Shown piece by piece: positions 48,626-56,191 of a DNA stretch of 64,000 nt (its first letter is position 1; each line of letters begins with the position of its first letter). The notes below the pieces were generated by a model. That model searched no databases. It saw only the letters and a list, made by a program, of their open reading frames with translations, and was not told where the DNA came from. The stretch is taken from the NCBI GenBank assembly GCA_947259485.1, contig CAMYLU010000022.1, positions 1 to 64,000 of the forward strand, written 5' to 3'. Origin of the DNA: an uncultured Gammaproteobacteria bacterium. Lineage in GTDB: Bacteria; Pseudomonadota; Gammaproteobacteria; GCA-001735895. A program made the translations under genes and the position numbers.

Positions 48626-48653
48626 ATGACTAGCCGACTTAAACGATTATAAT
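48626..48653 (+). promoter_or_regulatory. candidate promoter of tRNA-Ser
   Basis: A perfect TATAAT (48648-48653) lies about 80 bp before the tRNA, with an ATGACT hexamer 16 bp upstream as a fair -35. The sequence after the -10 is GC-rich (ACGCCAGCG), as usual for stringently controlled stable-RNA promoters. The remainder of the gap back to yccA shows nothing I recognise. Confidence 0.5.
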
Positions 48654-48733
48654 ACGCCAGCGTCACTTGAGCTGATTAATCCGCTCATCCCGCGGTATCA
48701 ACCTTAGTGTTGTAATTACGATACGAAATATCA

Positions 48734-48821
48734 GGAGAGCTGGCAGAGTGGTCGAATGCGGCGGTCTTGAAAACCGTTGACCCGAAAGGGTCCGGGGGTT
48801 CGAATCCCTCGCTCTCCGCCA
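48734..48821 (+). tRNA. tRNA-Ser (anticodon UGA)
   Basis: The 88-base gene folds as a class II tRNA: acceptor GGAGAGC pairs with GCTCTCC, the anticodon loop in CGGTCTTGAAAACCG presents TGA, a long variable arm follows, and the T-loop reads GGTTCGAATCC. The discriminator G and encoded CCA are present. It should read UCA, UCG and UCU codons, UCU less well. Confidence 0.97.
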
Positions 48822-48886
48822 TCCATGGGTCAAAACGCGAGTCGTAATCGCGTTTTGAGTCTATCCCTCGCTCTCCGCCATCCATG
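48804..48886. repeat. duplicated tRNA-Ser 3' end with intervening hairpin
   Basis: The last 18 bases of the tRNA plus the next six (48804-48827) are repeated exactly at 48863-48886, 59 bp downstream. Between the copies is a 10-bp perfect stem (48831-48840 with 48848-48857) with a seven-base loop. The copy includes CCA but no other tRNA part. It may be a leftover from an integration event at the tRNA, or from deletion of a second tRNA. Confidence 0.85.
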
Positions 48887-48915
48887 AAAAAGCCCCGCCA
48901 CCGTGCGGGGCTTTT
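48887..48915 (+). terminator. Rho-independent terminator of tRNA-Ser
   Basis: An 8-bp stem AGCCCCGC/GCGGGGCT with a six-base loop is preceded by AAAA and followed by a TTTTATT run. It ends the tRNA transcript after the duplicated 3' end. From here to the next gene (49127) only a weak CCCGC/GCGGG hairpin with five T at 49008-49030 is seen. Confidence 0.85.
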
Positions 48916-49126
48916 ATTGTATGTGAACCTTGTCACTGCCAGATACAGAGTTATCGGATAGCATAGTTTTTCGACGTTCCGTTGCATCCAGGGAAAGTCG
49001 TAGTACGCCCGCTAGGGATGGCGGGTTTTTATGCCTGCTGCCTGTCGCCGGTTCGCCTCTTGAACAGGATCAGGGTTCCACGCAACAACTGGTGAATAAA
49101 TAACATAGCTATACGGAGAGCAGTTA

Positions 49127-49345
49127 ATGAACGACAAAATGGAGCGTCTGGTAACACTTACATCCGAGCAACGAAATGTTATAAAAAAGTTATTGCTCGA
49201 TAACCGTTATTTGAAATTTCAAAACCAAGCTTTGACAGTACGAAACAGGGAATTGGAAGAGAGAAGCTTGGTAATTGATAGAGAGATTGCCGACATTCCT
49301 ATTGGCTTTGATTTAATCCCCGAGGATGACCTGAATAGACCTTAA
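49127..49345 (+). CDS. small predicted coiled-coil protein
   Basis: This open frame of 72 residues starts at an ATG preceded by GGAG at 8 bp. The product is polar with a heptad-like centre (LLLDNRYLKFQNQALTVRNREL) and an acidic C-terminus; no membrane segment or known motif is present. It stands alone between the tRNA terminator and an orphan terminator. I do not recognise a family, and it could be a recent or spurious gene. Confidence 0.5.
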   Translation: MNDKMERLVTLTSEQRNVIKKLLLDNRYLKFQNQALTVRNRELEERSLVIDREIADIPIGFDLIPEDDLNRP

Positions 49346-49424
49346 CCTGATTGATTAGTCTCTCGGCATTGACTTATATGTACTTATATTTTCTGGCCTT
49401 AGTCATAGTGAAGTTCAAATGAAG

Positions 49425-49446
49425 CCCTGCCACTGCGCGGGGTTTT
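49425..49446 (+). terminator. orphan terminator resembling the tRNA-Ser terminator
   Basis: A 6-bp stem CCCTGC/GCGGGG with one G-T pair and a six-base loop is followed by six T. Its sequence is a close but imperfect copy of the tRNA-Ser terminator about 535 bp upstream. It would end the transcript of the small coiled-coil gene. Confidence 0.75.
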
Positions 49447-49584
49447 TTATGCTTATATCAATTTTCGGTAGCCATCTCGGTAGTAAAAATGTCACACATT
49501 GAGCTATTTAACTCAAACGAGTAAAGCCCTCACAGTGGCCGTGGCAACAGCAAGAATGGCGTGCCGAAAGTCTTCATGTAGTGG

Positions 49585-49608
49585 CAAAAAATAACCCGCT
49601 AGCCGGGT
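49585..49608 (-). terminator. minus-strand terminator-like hairpin without a gene
   Basis: On the minus strand an ACCCG/CGGGT stem with a five-base loop is followed by TATTTTTT. No minus-strand gene ends here, so it may be a remnant of a lost gene or fortuitous. Confidence 0.4.
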
Positions 49609-49735
49609 AATTCTGTTCTACTGCGCTATTGATATACTGGTATTGACTTGAGCTAAACTTGTCCGGATCGGAAGGGGATCGATTAGTTCTCGTCACTAGC
49701 TCTCGCGGGCCGGAAAAAGGCTGAAACTGATAAGA

Positions 49736-51379
49736 GTGAGCAACAGTTTGTATTCGGGTTTTACTGAATTTCCAAAATACTTGCACGGGCTTGGTGCGAG
49801 TGTCGTGGTCTGTCTTTTTCTGGTGATAACGGAACATTCACAGGCCCAGGATTGCAGTCCTCATGGCGAGAGCCTGGAGGGATTGCCCATTCTCGAGGTC
49901 ACGATCGACAACAATGACATCTTCGATCTTGAGCAGGAAAATCAGAAATTATGGATTCATAGATGGGCAAACAAACTTCATATCAATACACGGAAAAAAA
50001 CGATCGAAGAGCAACTGTTGTTCGACACCCAGAATGGGCATGACAGGCAATTGATCAGGGAGACTGAACGCCTGTTACGGAGCCGAAGCTATATCCACGA
50101 GGCAAACATCGCAGTCGAGGAAATTTGCGGGAAAGGTGTGAAGCTGACGGTCGTAACCACCGATAACTGGACTTTAACGCCTAGCATCACGGTTAGTCGC
50201 TCTGGCGGAGAGACACGTACAGCTTTCGAAATTGAAGAATCCAACCTGCTAGGCCTGGGGAGCGAAATTAAAATTCTGTCGGAGTCCGACGAGGAAAGAG
50301 ACTCGAACGCTTTCATCTACCGGGACAACAACTGGTTCGGGAATCTCGAGACCTTGAAACTGGAGCTCGCAGACAACAGCGATGGCCATGTTTACCAGGT
50401 GGACCTGGCCCGCCCATTTATAAAACAGGATTCAAAATACGCCTGGTCGATACTGCCTTCTTCGATCGAAAGAGAGAACCCGATTTACGAAGAGGGTGAC
50501 GAGGTTGCAAAAGTGGGGGAGATGAACGATTTGCTGCTTTTGACTTATGGATGGTCTGACGGCCTGGTCGATAACTCGGTTTCAAGATATCGCCTGGGAT
50601 GGCTTGCCAACAGGCTGAAATATAATACGGTTGATGACCCGAATATAGAGCTACCGGAAGATGTGGACAAGAGCTATCCCTTTATCGAGTACGAGTATTT
50701 GAATGTCAAATATGTAGAGAGAGTTAACTTCCGGGTGATGGGCATAACCGAAGATATCAGGCTGGGAAACAGTTTGAGAACCAGGCTCGGCTGGAAGGAT
50801 GAAGCCTACCAGTCGACCCAGGAAGGCCATGTGCTCGAATTCGATTATAATTTTGGCAGCTTTATTTCAGCGCATACCCTGGGGCTTTTTGATCTGAGCC
50901 TGAACCACGAATCTAACAAAACGATCGACGATACCGGTCGCATCGTGTTGAAAGGGCAGCTATACAATTTTCGGGGTGTAAATCACAGCTACGTGTTCAG
51001 TAGCAGGCTGGAAGCGGCGCAAAATCCAGAATTATTTGAACGGATTGAGGTGGGTGGTGATTCCGGTTTGAAGGGATATCCGGTTCGGTTTCAAAATGGG
51101 GACCGGGCATTCACGCTTTCCGCGGAACGACGCAAGTACTTCAACGTGTACCTCTGGCAGCTTTTCAAATTCGGCTTTGCAATGTTTGCGGAGGCTGGCT
51201 CGGCTTGGGAGAATGGCAACGATCCGGTCTGGCTTAGCGATGTTGGAACCGGTTTGCGCCTGGTGTCAACCCGTCAATCCAGTTCCAAAGTTTTGCATTT
51301 CGATATTGCCTTCCCGCTTAGTGAAAAAGACGAGATCGATGATTACCAGTTATATGTCAAGGCAAGAACCGAGTTTTAG
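49736..51379 (+). CDS. Omp85-superfamily-like outer membrane beta-barrel protein
   Basis: This protein of 547 residues with a GTG start has a signal-like N-terminus (ASVVVCLFLVITEHSQAQ). A POTRA-like segment at about 50-145 is bracketed by Cys40 and Cys131, which could form a disulfide. A C-terminal part of about 370 residues has alternating beta-strand patterns and ends in Phe, as outer membrane barrels do. The motif GGDSGLKGYPVRFQNG near residue 440 matches the conserved loop-6 (RGF/Y) region of Omp85 and two-partner secretion barrels. Only one POTRA-like unit is visible. It may transport or insert a partner, possibly the neighbouring lipoprotein; this is inference. Confidence 0.75.
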   Translation: MSNSLYSGFTEFPKYLHGLGASVVVCLFLVITEHSQAQDCSPHGESLEGLPILEVTIDNNDIFDLEQENQKLWIHRWANKLHINTRKKTIEEQLLFDTQNGHDRQLIRETERLLRSRSYIHEANIAVEEICGKGVKLTVVTTDNWTLTPSITVSRSGGETRTAFEIEESNLLGLGSEIKILSESDEERDSNAFIYRDNNWFGNLETLKLELADNSDGHVYQVDLARPFIKQDSKYAWSILPSSIERENPIYEEGDEVAKVGEMNDLLLLTYGWSDGLVDNSVSRYRLGWLANRLKYNTVDDPNIELPEDVDKSYPFIEYEYLNVKYVERVNFRVMGITEDIRLGNSLRTRLGWKDEAYQSTQEGHVLEFDYNFGSFISAHTLGLFDLSLNHESNKTIDDTGRIVLKGQLYNFRGVNHSYVFSSRLEAAQNPELFERIEVGGDSGLKGYPVRFQNGDRAFTLSAERRKYFNVYLWQLFKFGFAMFAEAGSAWENGNDPVWLSDVGTGLRLVSTRQSSSKVLHFDIAFPLSEKDEIDDYQLYVKARTEF

Positions 51380-51738
51380 CAGGAACGATATTTGAAACAG
51401 ACCAAATCAACCAGAACCTCGATTTCGAACCTGGGCTCGATTTTCCAGTGATCGAAACTGCGGTGTTGACTAGAAACCTGCCGGGATCATATCGCTAATT
51501 GTTAAAATACTAAGGTATTGAGCGCCCGCTTAACACCAGAAAAGTGATCGGATCTTCAATGCTATCCGGCAATCTTACCCGGGTGGTAGCTCTATCTACC
51601 CCTTCTGGTCCTGTATTTTGATACCTCTCATTAATTAGTTGCAAATAAAAACTCTTAACGACAATCTTTGCTAAAAATCAAGAGATAAAACCCGTGATCA
51701 GGTATCCGGGTAACAGTAATAACGATGGAGGGGCTGAT
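51380..51738. other. gene-free stretch
   Basis: About 360 bp between the barrel gene and the phospholipase D lipoprotein gene. It is AT-rich toward its end. I see no RNA gene, clear terminator or promoter; any promoter of the lipoprotein gene should be in the last 150 bp. Confidence 0.5.
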
Positions 51739-53277
51739 ATGTTAGTCAAAACAATTTCAACCAGTGGAGTTTGCAGTTACATCTCGTTGGCGATCATAAG
51801 TAGCCTGTCAATGGCCTGTTCATCCTTTTCTCCGGCTACCAAAAACCTGGTGCAAGACGATCATTCTCTCGCCGAATCCGAATTTCATGTGGGTCGATTT
51901 GGTGAACCGGAGCACGTAAACAATCCTACCCGAGGATCCACAACAATCGAGAGCGGAGCGGTATTATTGGGTAAAACCATTGTACTAGACCCACTGGTTC
52001 GACCCTTCTCTACGATAAAAGCTCTGTACGGCGTTACCTTAAAGTCTGCGGGCGGATTTCTCGAGAGAACTTTTATCGAAAAAGTACGCTTCCCCATTTT
52101 GGAAAGCAATCCTGTTGCAGAATTGTCTGACGCACCATCCATGGATCTTGAAGCCTGGGAGCTCCACCTGGATGAGCTAACTTCGGGACAAACTTCTTCC
52201 GGACATATCCGCTTACTGGTAGACGGGGACGAGTATTTTTCACGTCTTACTACATCGATTGCCGCAGCTGATGAGTCGATTGATATTCGCACTTATATTT
52301 TTGATAACGATGACGTGGCACTACAAATGGCTGATCTATTACGCGCCAAATCTGACGAAGTCGAAATTAAGATTCTCGTTGACGGGCTGGCTGACTTGTT
52401 TGCAACACGGCTTGACTCTTCCAGCATGCCCGAAGGTACAGAATTACCAGCATCAATATCTCGGTACTTAACTTACGCCAGCGAGATCGAGTTTCGTAAG
52501 CAATCCAATCCCTGGTTCACGGGTGATCACGCCAAAATTACGGTAATCGACCAAGACCTGGCATTTCTTGGGGGAATGAATATAGGCAGGGAATATCGCT
52601 ATGACTGGCATGATTTGATGATGGAAGTGGATGGACCTATTGTCAGGCGACTGCAGTATGAATTTGACCTGGCCTGGGCGAAGTCGGGCTGGATGGGGGA
52701 TTTAGGCTGGCTGAAAACAGCCGTCAAAGGCTATGAAATAGATGATTCTGATGTGGGTTACCCGATCCGGATTTTAACCACTTCGATCCATAATTCTGAA
52801 CTTTACCGCGCCCAGCTGGCGGCAATACGACGTGCACGGAATCGTATTTACATCGAAAACGCATATTTTTCCGATGACAAAATTTTATTTGAACTTGCAA
52901 GAGCACGCCGCCGTGGTGTAGATGTGCGTGTAATACTGGCTTCTCATGCCGACAGCGGCATCCTCAATCTCAGCAATCAAAAAGCGATTAATACTATGTT
53001 ACGCAACGGGATTCGGGTATATAACTACCCGGGAATGACTCATGTGAAAGCCGCTGTCTATGATGGCTGGGCCTGCCTGGGTTCGGCCAATTTCGATAAA
53101 CTCAGCCTTCAGGTCAATCAGGAGATCAACCTGGGAACTTCCCACCCGGCTTTCGTAGCCGAACTAGTGGACAGGGTATTTTATCCGGATTTTGCAGCTT
53201 CTATTGAGTTAAAGAAATCCTTGCCGATTGTAATCCGCCACCACTTCGCAGAATTGATCGCCGACGAATTTCTCTGA
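51739..53277 (+). CDS. phospholipase D-family lipoprotein
   Basis: From the ATG used here the protein has 512 residues; GGAGGGG at ideal spacing supports it over the GTG 15 codons upstream. The N-terminus is a lipoprotein-type signal (LAIISSLSMAC, Cys27), with Ser at +2 suggesting the outer membrane. Two HKD motifs are complete: HAKITVIDQDLAFLGGMN near 265 and HVKAAVYDGWACLGSANFD near 440. The nearest known type is the ClsC/YmdC group, so phosphatidyl transfer or phospholipid hydrolysis is possible. Confidence 0.85.
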   Translation: MLVKTISTSGVCSYISLAIISSLSMACSSFSPATKNLVQDDHSLAESEFHVGRFGEPEHVNNPTRGSTTIESGAVLLGKTIVLDPLVRPFSTIKALYGVTLKSAGGFLERTFIEKVRFPILESNPVAELSDAPSMDLEAWELHLDELTSGQTSSGHIRLLVDGDEYFSRLTTSIAAADESIDIRTYIFDNDDVALQMADLLRAKSDEVEIKILVDGLADLFATRLDSSSMPEGTELPASISRYLTYASEIEFRKQSNPWFTGDHAKITVIDQDLAFLGGMNIGREYRYDWHDLMMEVDGPIVRRLQYEFDLAWAKSGWMGDLGWLKTAVKGYEIDDSDVGYPIRILTTSIHNSELYRAQLAAIRRARNRIYIENAYFSDDKILFELARARRRGVDVRVILASHADSGILNLSNQKAINTMLRNGIRVYNYPGMTHVKAAVYDGWACLGSANFDKLSLQVNQEINLGTSHPAFVAELVDRVFYPDFAASIELKKSLPIVIRHHFAELIADEFL

Positions 53278-53333
53278 GTGTGTTTGTTAGGTGATATTAT
53301 ATTCCGGCCTTAATCGCAAAGGAGATCGCAGCC

Positions 53334-54089
53334 ATGTCGCAGACCAGGCCGCTAGTGGATACCCTCAAGCAGGAGCTGCGTAAACAACGCGTTACCTACA
53401 AGCGGGTTTCTGAAGTTCTCGAACTTTCCGAGACCAGCGTCAAGCGCCTGTTTGCAGAAGAAGCATTTTCACTGAAACGCCTGGAAAAGGTATGCGAATT
53501 GCTACGCCTTGATATTAGTGACCTGGTGCACCTGATGGAGAAAAATATCGAGCTAACCATCCAGCTGACACTGGAGCAGGAAAAAGACCTGGTTTCTGAT
53601 ATAAAACTATTACTAATGGCACTATTATTAATGAACAAACTGCGCTTCAGCGAAGTGCTTGAAACCTACGAGATTTCAGAAACCGAGGGCATTCAACTAC
53701 TGGCACGACTGGACCGTATGAAAATGATCGAACTGCAACCGGGTAATCGCGTGAAGTTGATGATTTCGCAAAATTTTAAATGGATTCCCAATGGCCCAAT
53801 TCAGCGCTTTTTTGAAGACAAGGTCCAGTTGGAGTTCCTGAATTCCTCTTTTAACGAGGCTGGCGAGTTTCGAGTTTTCGTATCCGGTATGATTTCAAGA
53901 AACGCTAATGCCGAGATTATCAAGAAAATCCAGCATCTTGCCGAGGAAATGAATGAGATGAACCTGGCATCTGAATCTCTGCCCCTGGAGCAGCGCTTTG
54001 GCACCAGTTTGATGATGGCGATTCGACCCTGGGAAATTAATGTGTTCCAGGAACTGCGTCGATCCCGGGACGGACGTGTTTTTCGATAA
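53334..54089 (+). CDS. helix-turn-helix (XRE-type) regulator
   Basis: This protein of 251 residues has an N-terminal Cro/CI-type helix-turn-helix (about 8-62, with YKRVSEVLELSETSVKRLFA). The remaining 185 residues form a mostly helical domain of no known motif, including a possible second winged-helix region around LRFSEVLETYEISETEG. GGAGA precedes the ATG. The EEP gene starts 43 bp after it, so the regulator may control, or simply be co-transcribed with, the EEP-ClsB pair. Confidence 0.8.
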   Translation: MSQTRPLVDTLKQELRKQRVTYKRVSEVLELSETSVKRLFAEEAFSLKRLEKVCELLRLDISDLVHLMEKNIELTIQLTLEQEKDLVSDIKLLLMALLLMNKLRFSEVLETYEISETEGIQLLARLDRMKMIELQPGNRVKLMISQNFKWIPNGPIQRFFEDKVQLEFLNSSFNEAGEFRVFVSGMISRNANAEIIKKIQHLAEEMNEMNLASESLPLEQRFGTSLMMAIRPWEINVFQELRRSRDGRVFR

Positions 54090-54132
54090 TGAAATTAGCT
54101 GCATCTTCAAAAATCGACTTACCGGTCAATCA

Positions 54133-54873
54133 ATGATCAAGGTACTGACTTACAACATTCACAAGGGTTTCGATCGCTACAATCGCGATTTTGTATTGCA
54201 CAAGATCAAGGATCACCTGAAAAATGCAGAGGTTGATGTCGTGCTGCTACAAGAGATACAGGGACGCCACCTGCATCACGAAAGCCGGATTTCTGCCTGG
54301 CCGGATGTTAGCCAGTTTGAATACCTGGCCGATAACATCTGGCCTCATTTTGCTTACGGTAAAAACGCGATTTATCGCAAGGGTCATCACGGGAACGCAA
54401 TTTTAAGCAAGTACGAGATTGCTGAATGGAGTAATTTAAACCTGTCCCGTTTCAAGCGCGCCAGTCGCAGCCTGTTGCATGGCATGATCGAACTGCCAAA
54501 CAGTACCAGGCCATTGCACTTGTTGTGTGTACACCTGGACCTGATTGGTTTCGAACGTAAACGCCAGATCCGTGCTCTAAAGCACTATGTAGAATCTAAT
54601 ATCAACGCCTCTGACCCCATTATCCTCGGTGGCGATTTTAACGACTGGCATGGCGGCCTGGGTGGTTCGGTGGAGTCGCAGTTAGGGCTGCAGGAAGCGT
54701 TTCGACAAATAAATGGTAAGTACGCCAAAACTTTTCCGTCGCACTGGCCCATGTTCCGCATGGATAGAATTTACTATCGCGGGGTTAATTTGCTCGACTC
54801 GTACTGCATGGAGCGACAACCCTGGAGCGAACTATCTGATCATTTGCCCCTGTATGCACGTTTCGCGCTTTGA
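54133..54873 (+). CDS. ybhP: endonuclease/exonuclease/phosphatase family protein (YbhP-like)
   Basis: The protein has 246 residues from the ATG giving MIKVLTYNIHKGFDRYN, the typical first strand of the EEP fold. Metal ligand Glu lies in VVLLQEIQGRHL, the Asn-Asp pair in ILGGDFNDWHGG and the terminal Asp-His in LSDHLPLYA. The frame is open upstream to 54040, inside the regulator gene. In E. coli the same pair ybhP-clsB occurs. The substrate of YbhP is unknown. Confidence 0.82.
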   Translation: MIKVLTYNIHKGFDRYNRDFVLHKIKDHLKNAEVDVVLLQEIQGRHLHHESRISAWPDVSQFEYLADNIWPHFAYGKNAIYRKGHHGNAILSKYEIAEWSNLNLSRFKRASRSLLHGMIELPNSTRPLHLLCVHLDLIGFERKRQIRALKHYVESNINASDPIILGGDFNDWHGGLGGSVESQLGLQEAFRQINGKYAKTFPSHWPMFRMDRIYYRGVNLLDSYCMERQPWSELSDHLPLYARFAL

Positions 54874-55997
54874 TAGTGCCGAACGCGCCTTCGGCTAACC
54901 AGCTATTTTTTACGCCCGAAGAATATTTCAGCAGTCTGACCGAAGATATCGATCAGGCCCGGGACGAAATAATTCTCGAAACCTACATCTTCAAACTTGA
55001 CGCTATCGGCAATCAAATCTTGTCAGCGCTGGTTGATGCAGTTGCACGCGGTGTTAAGTTGAGGCTGTTGATTGATGGGGTGGGTTCTTATTACGATTCG
55101 AATCTGATCGCAGATCAACTCAAATCCCAAAACAGCGAGGTTCGGGTTTTTCATCCGCTGCCCTGGGACTTTCCGGTTTACCGGCGAGCGCTGAAAGCAG
55201 GGCGATGGTACTCCCAGTTTTTCTACTTATTCGCTTCAATCAATCGTCGCGATCATCGCAAACTCTGTGTTATCGATCAGAAAGTTGCCTGGTTGGGTAG
55301 CTATAATATTACTGCCGATCATTCGAATCTTTCATCCCGAGCTGAAAACGACTTCTGGCACGATACCGGGTTACGGGTAAGCGGGTCGGTCGTTCAAATG
55401 CTGGCAACGAACTTTACTCATGTCTGGCAACGCAAGCTGGGCAGTATAGGTCAGCGTTCCCGCCATTTTATGGCACGTGCTGAAATCAGACGACGGCGTC
55501 AACCGAAGTTACATTTGATAAGCGAACTGGAAAAATGCAGACAGCGAATCTGGATTACCAATGCCTATTTCAATCCAACAAACCAGGTATTAAAGCTATT
55601 AAAACGCAAGGCGAAGGCAGGTATATCGGTTCAGTTAATAGTCCCGAAGCGCTCGGATGTTGTTTTCTTTCCACTGTTATCGCGTAGTTTTTACACCGAT
55701 CTGCTGGAAAGCAATATCCGTGTTTTCGAGTACGGCACCCGGGTTTTGCATTCTAAGACTATACTTATCGACGAGCAGGTGTTAGTTGGCAGTACTAATC
55801 TGAATTATCGTAGCCTGTTTCATGACCTGGAACTTGACCTGCTGCTGGATGACGCCCCAGTGGTCGAACAAATGCAGGAAAGATTTCGTCGTGATATTTC
55901 GGATAGTGTTGAAATTACCCTTCATCATTGGCAACAACATCCATGGTTGCTCAGGTTCCTGGGCTGGTTGTCCAGGTTTTTGCGCTATTGGATGTAG
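54870..55997 (+). CDS. clsB: cardiolipin synthase B type (PLD family)
   Basis: This protein of 375 residues has two complete HKD motifs, HRKLCVIDQKVAWLGSYN near residue 128 and HSKTILIDEQVLVGSTNLN near 292. The start is a TTG overlapping the stop of the EEP gene (TTGA); a GTG two codons later is the alternative. E. coli ClsB (YbhO) makes cardiolipin or phosphatidylglycerol by phosphatidyl transfer. The C-terminus ends in a hydrophobic amphipathic stretch (PWLLRFLGWLSRFLRYWM). Confidence 0.85.
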   Translation: MIVPNAPSANQLFFTPEEYFSSLTEDIDQARDEIILETYIFKLDAIGNQILSALVDAVARGVKLRLLIDGVGSYYDSNLIADQLKSQNSEVRVFHPLPWDFPVYRRALKAGRWYSQFFYLFASINRRDHRKLCVIDQKVAWLGSYNITADHSNLSSRAENDFWHDTGLRVSGSVVQMLATNFTHVWQRKLGSIGQRSRHFMARAEIRRRRQPKLHLISELEKCRQRIWITNAYFNPTNQVLKLLKRKAKAGISVQLIVPKRSDVVFFPLLSRSFYTDLLESNIRVFEYGTRVLHSKTILIDEQVLVGSTNLNYRSLFHDLELDLLLDDAPVVEQMQERFRRDISDSVEITLHHWQQHPWLLRFLGWLSRFLRYWM

Positions 55998-56191
55998 CTC
56001 GAAGCGGGCATTCATCAAGTTACGATATCGCATGAAATGGCTGGAGCTATCTTGCTAACTATCGGAGAATTGCAGAATAAGTTACCTTAACTATACTTAG
56101 TAACTTATTGAATTTATTAGTTTAAGTTTAGAATGACACTCAGCGACATTTAACTTCTGAATAATGAATGACTTAATAACCTTAAGCAGAT

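Larger units (their letters stand above)
49346..49735. other. gene-free stretch with orphan terminators
   Basis: About 390 bp without a convincing gene. It holds a plus-strand terminator near its start and a minus-strand terminator-like hairpin near 49.6 kb. TTGATA at 49629-49634 could be a -35 for the following barrel gene, but I find no matching -10. Otherwise nothing is recognised. Confidence 0.6.

Noticed and set aside
48685-48987. Minus-strand open frame of 100 codons across tRNA-Ser
   Set aside because: It is the complement of the tRNA and its terminator; the translated piece [13 protein letters not shown] is a familiar false product of tRNA-Ser genes.
48822-51738. Prophage or genomic island behind the tRNA
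   Set aside because: No integrase, transposase or phage structural gene is visible; only the repeat pattern hints at past integration.
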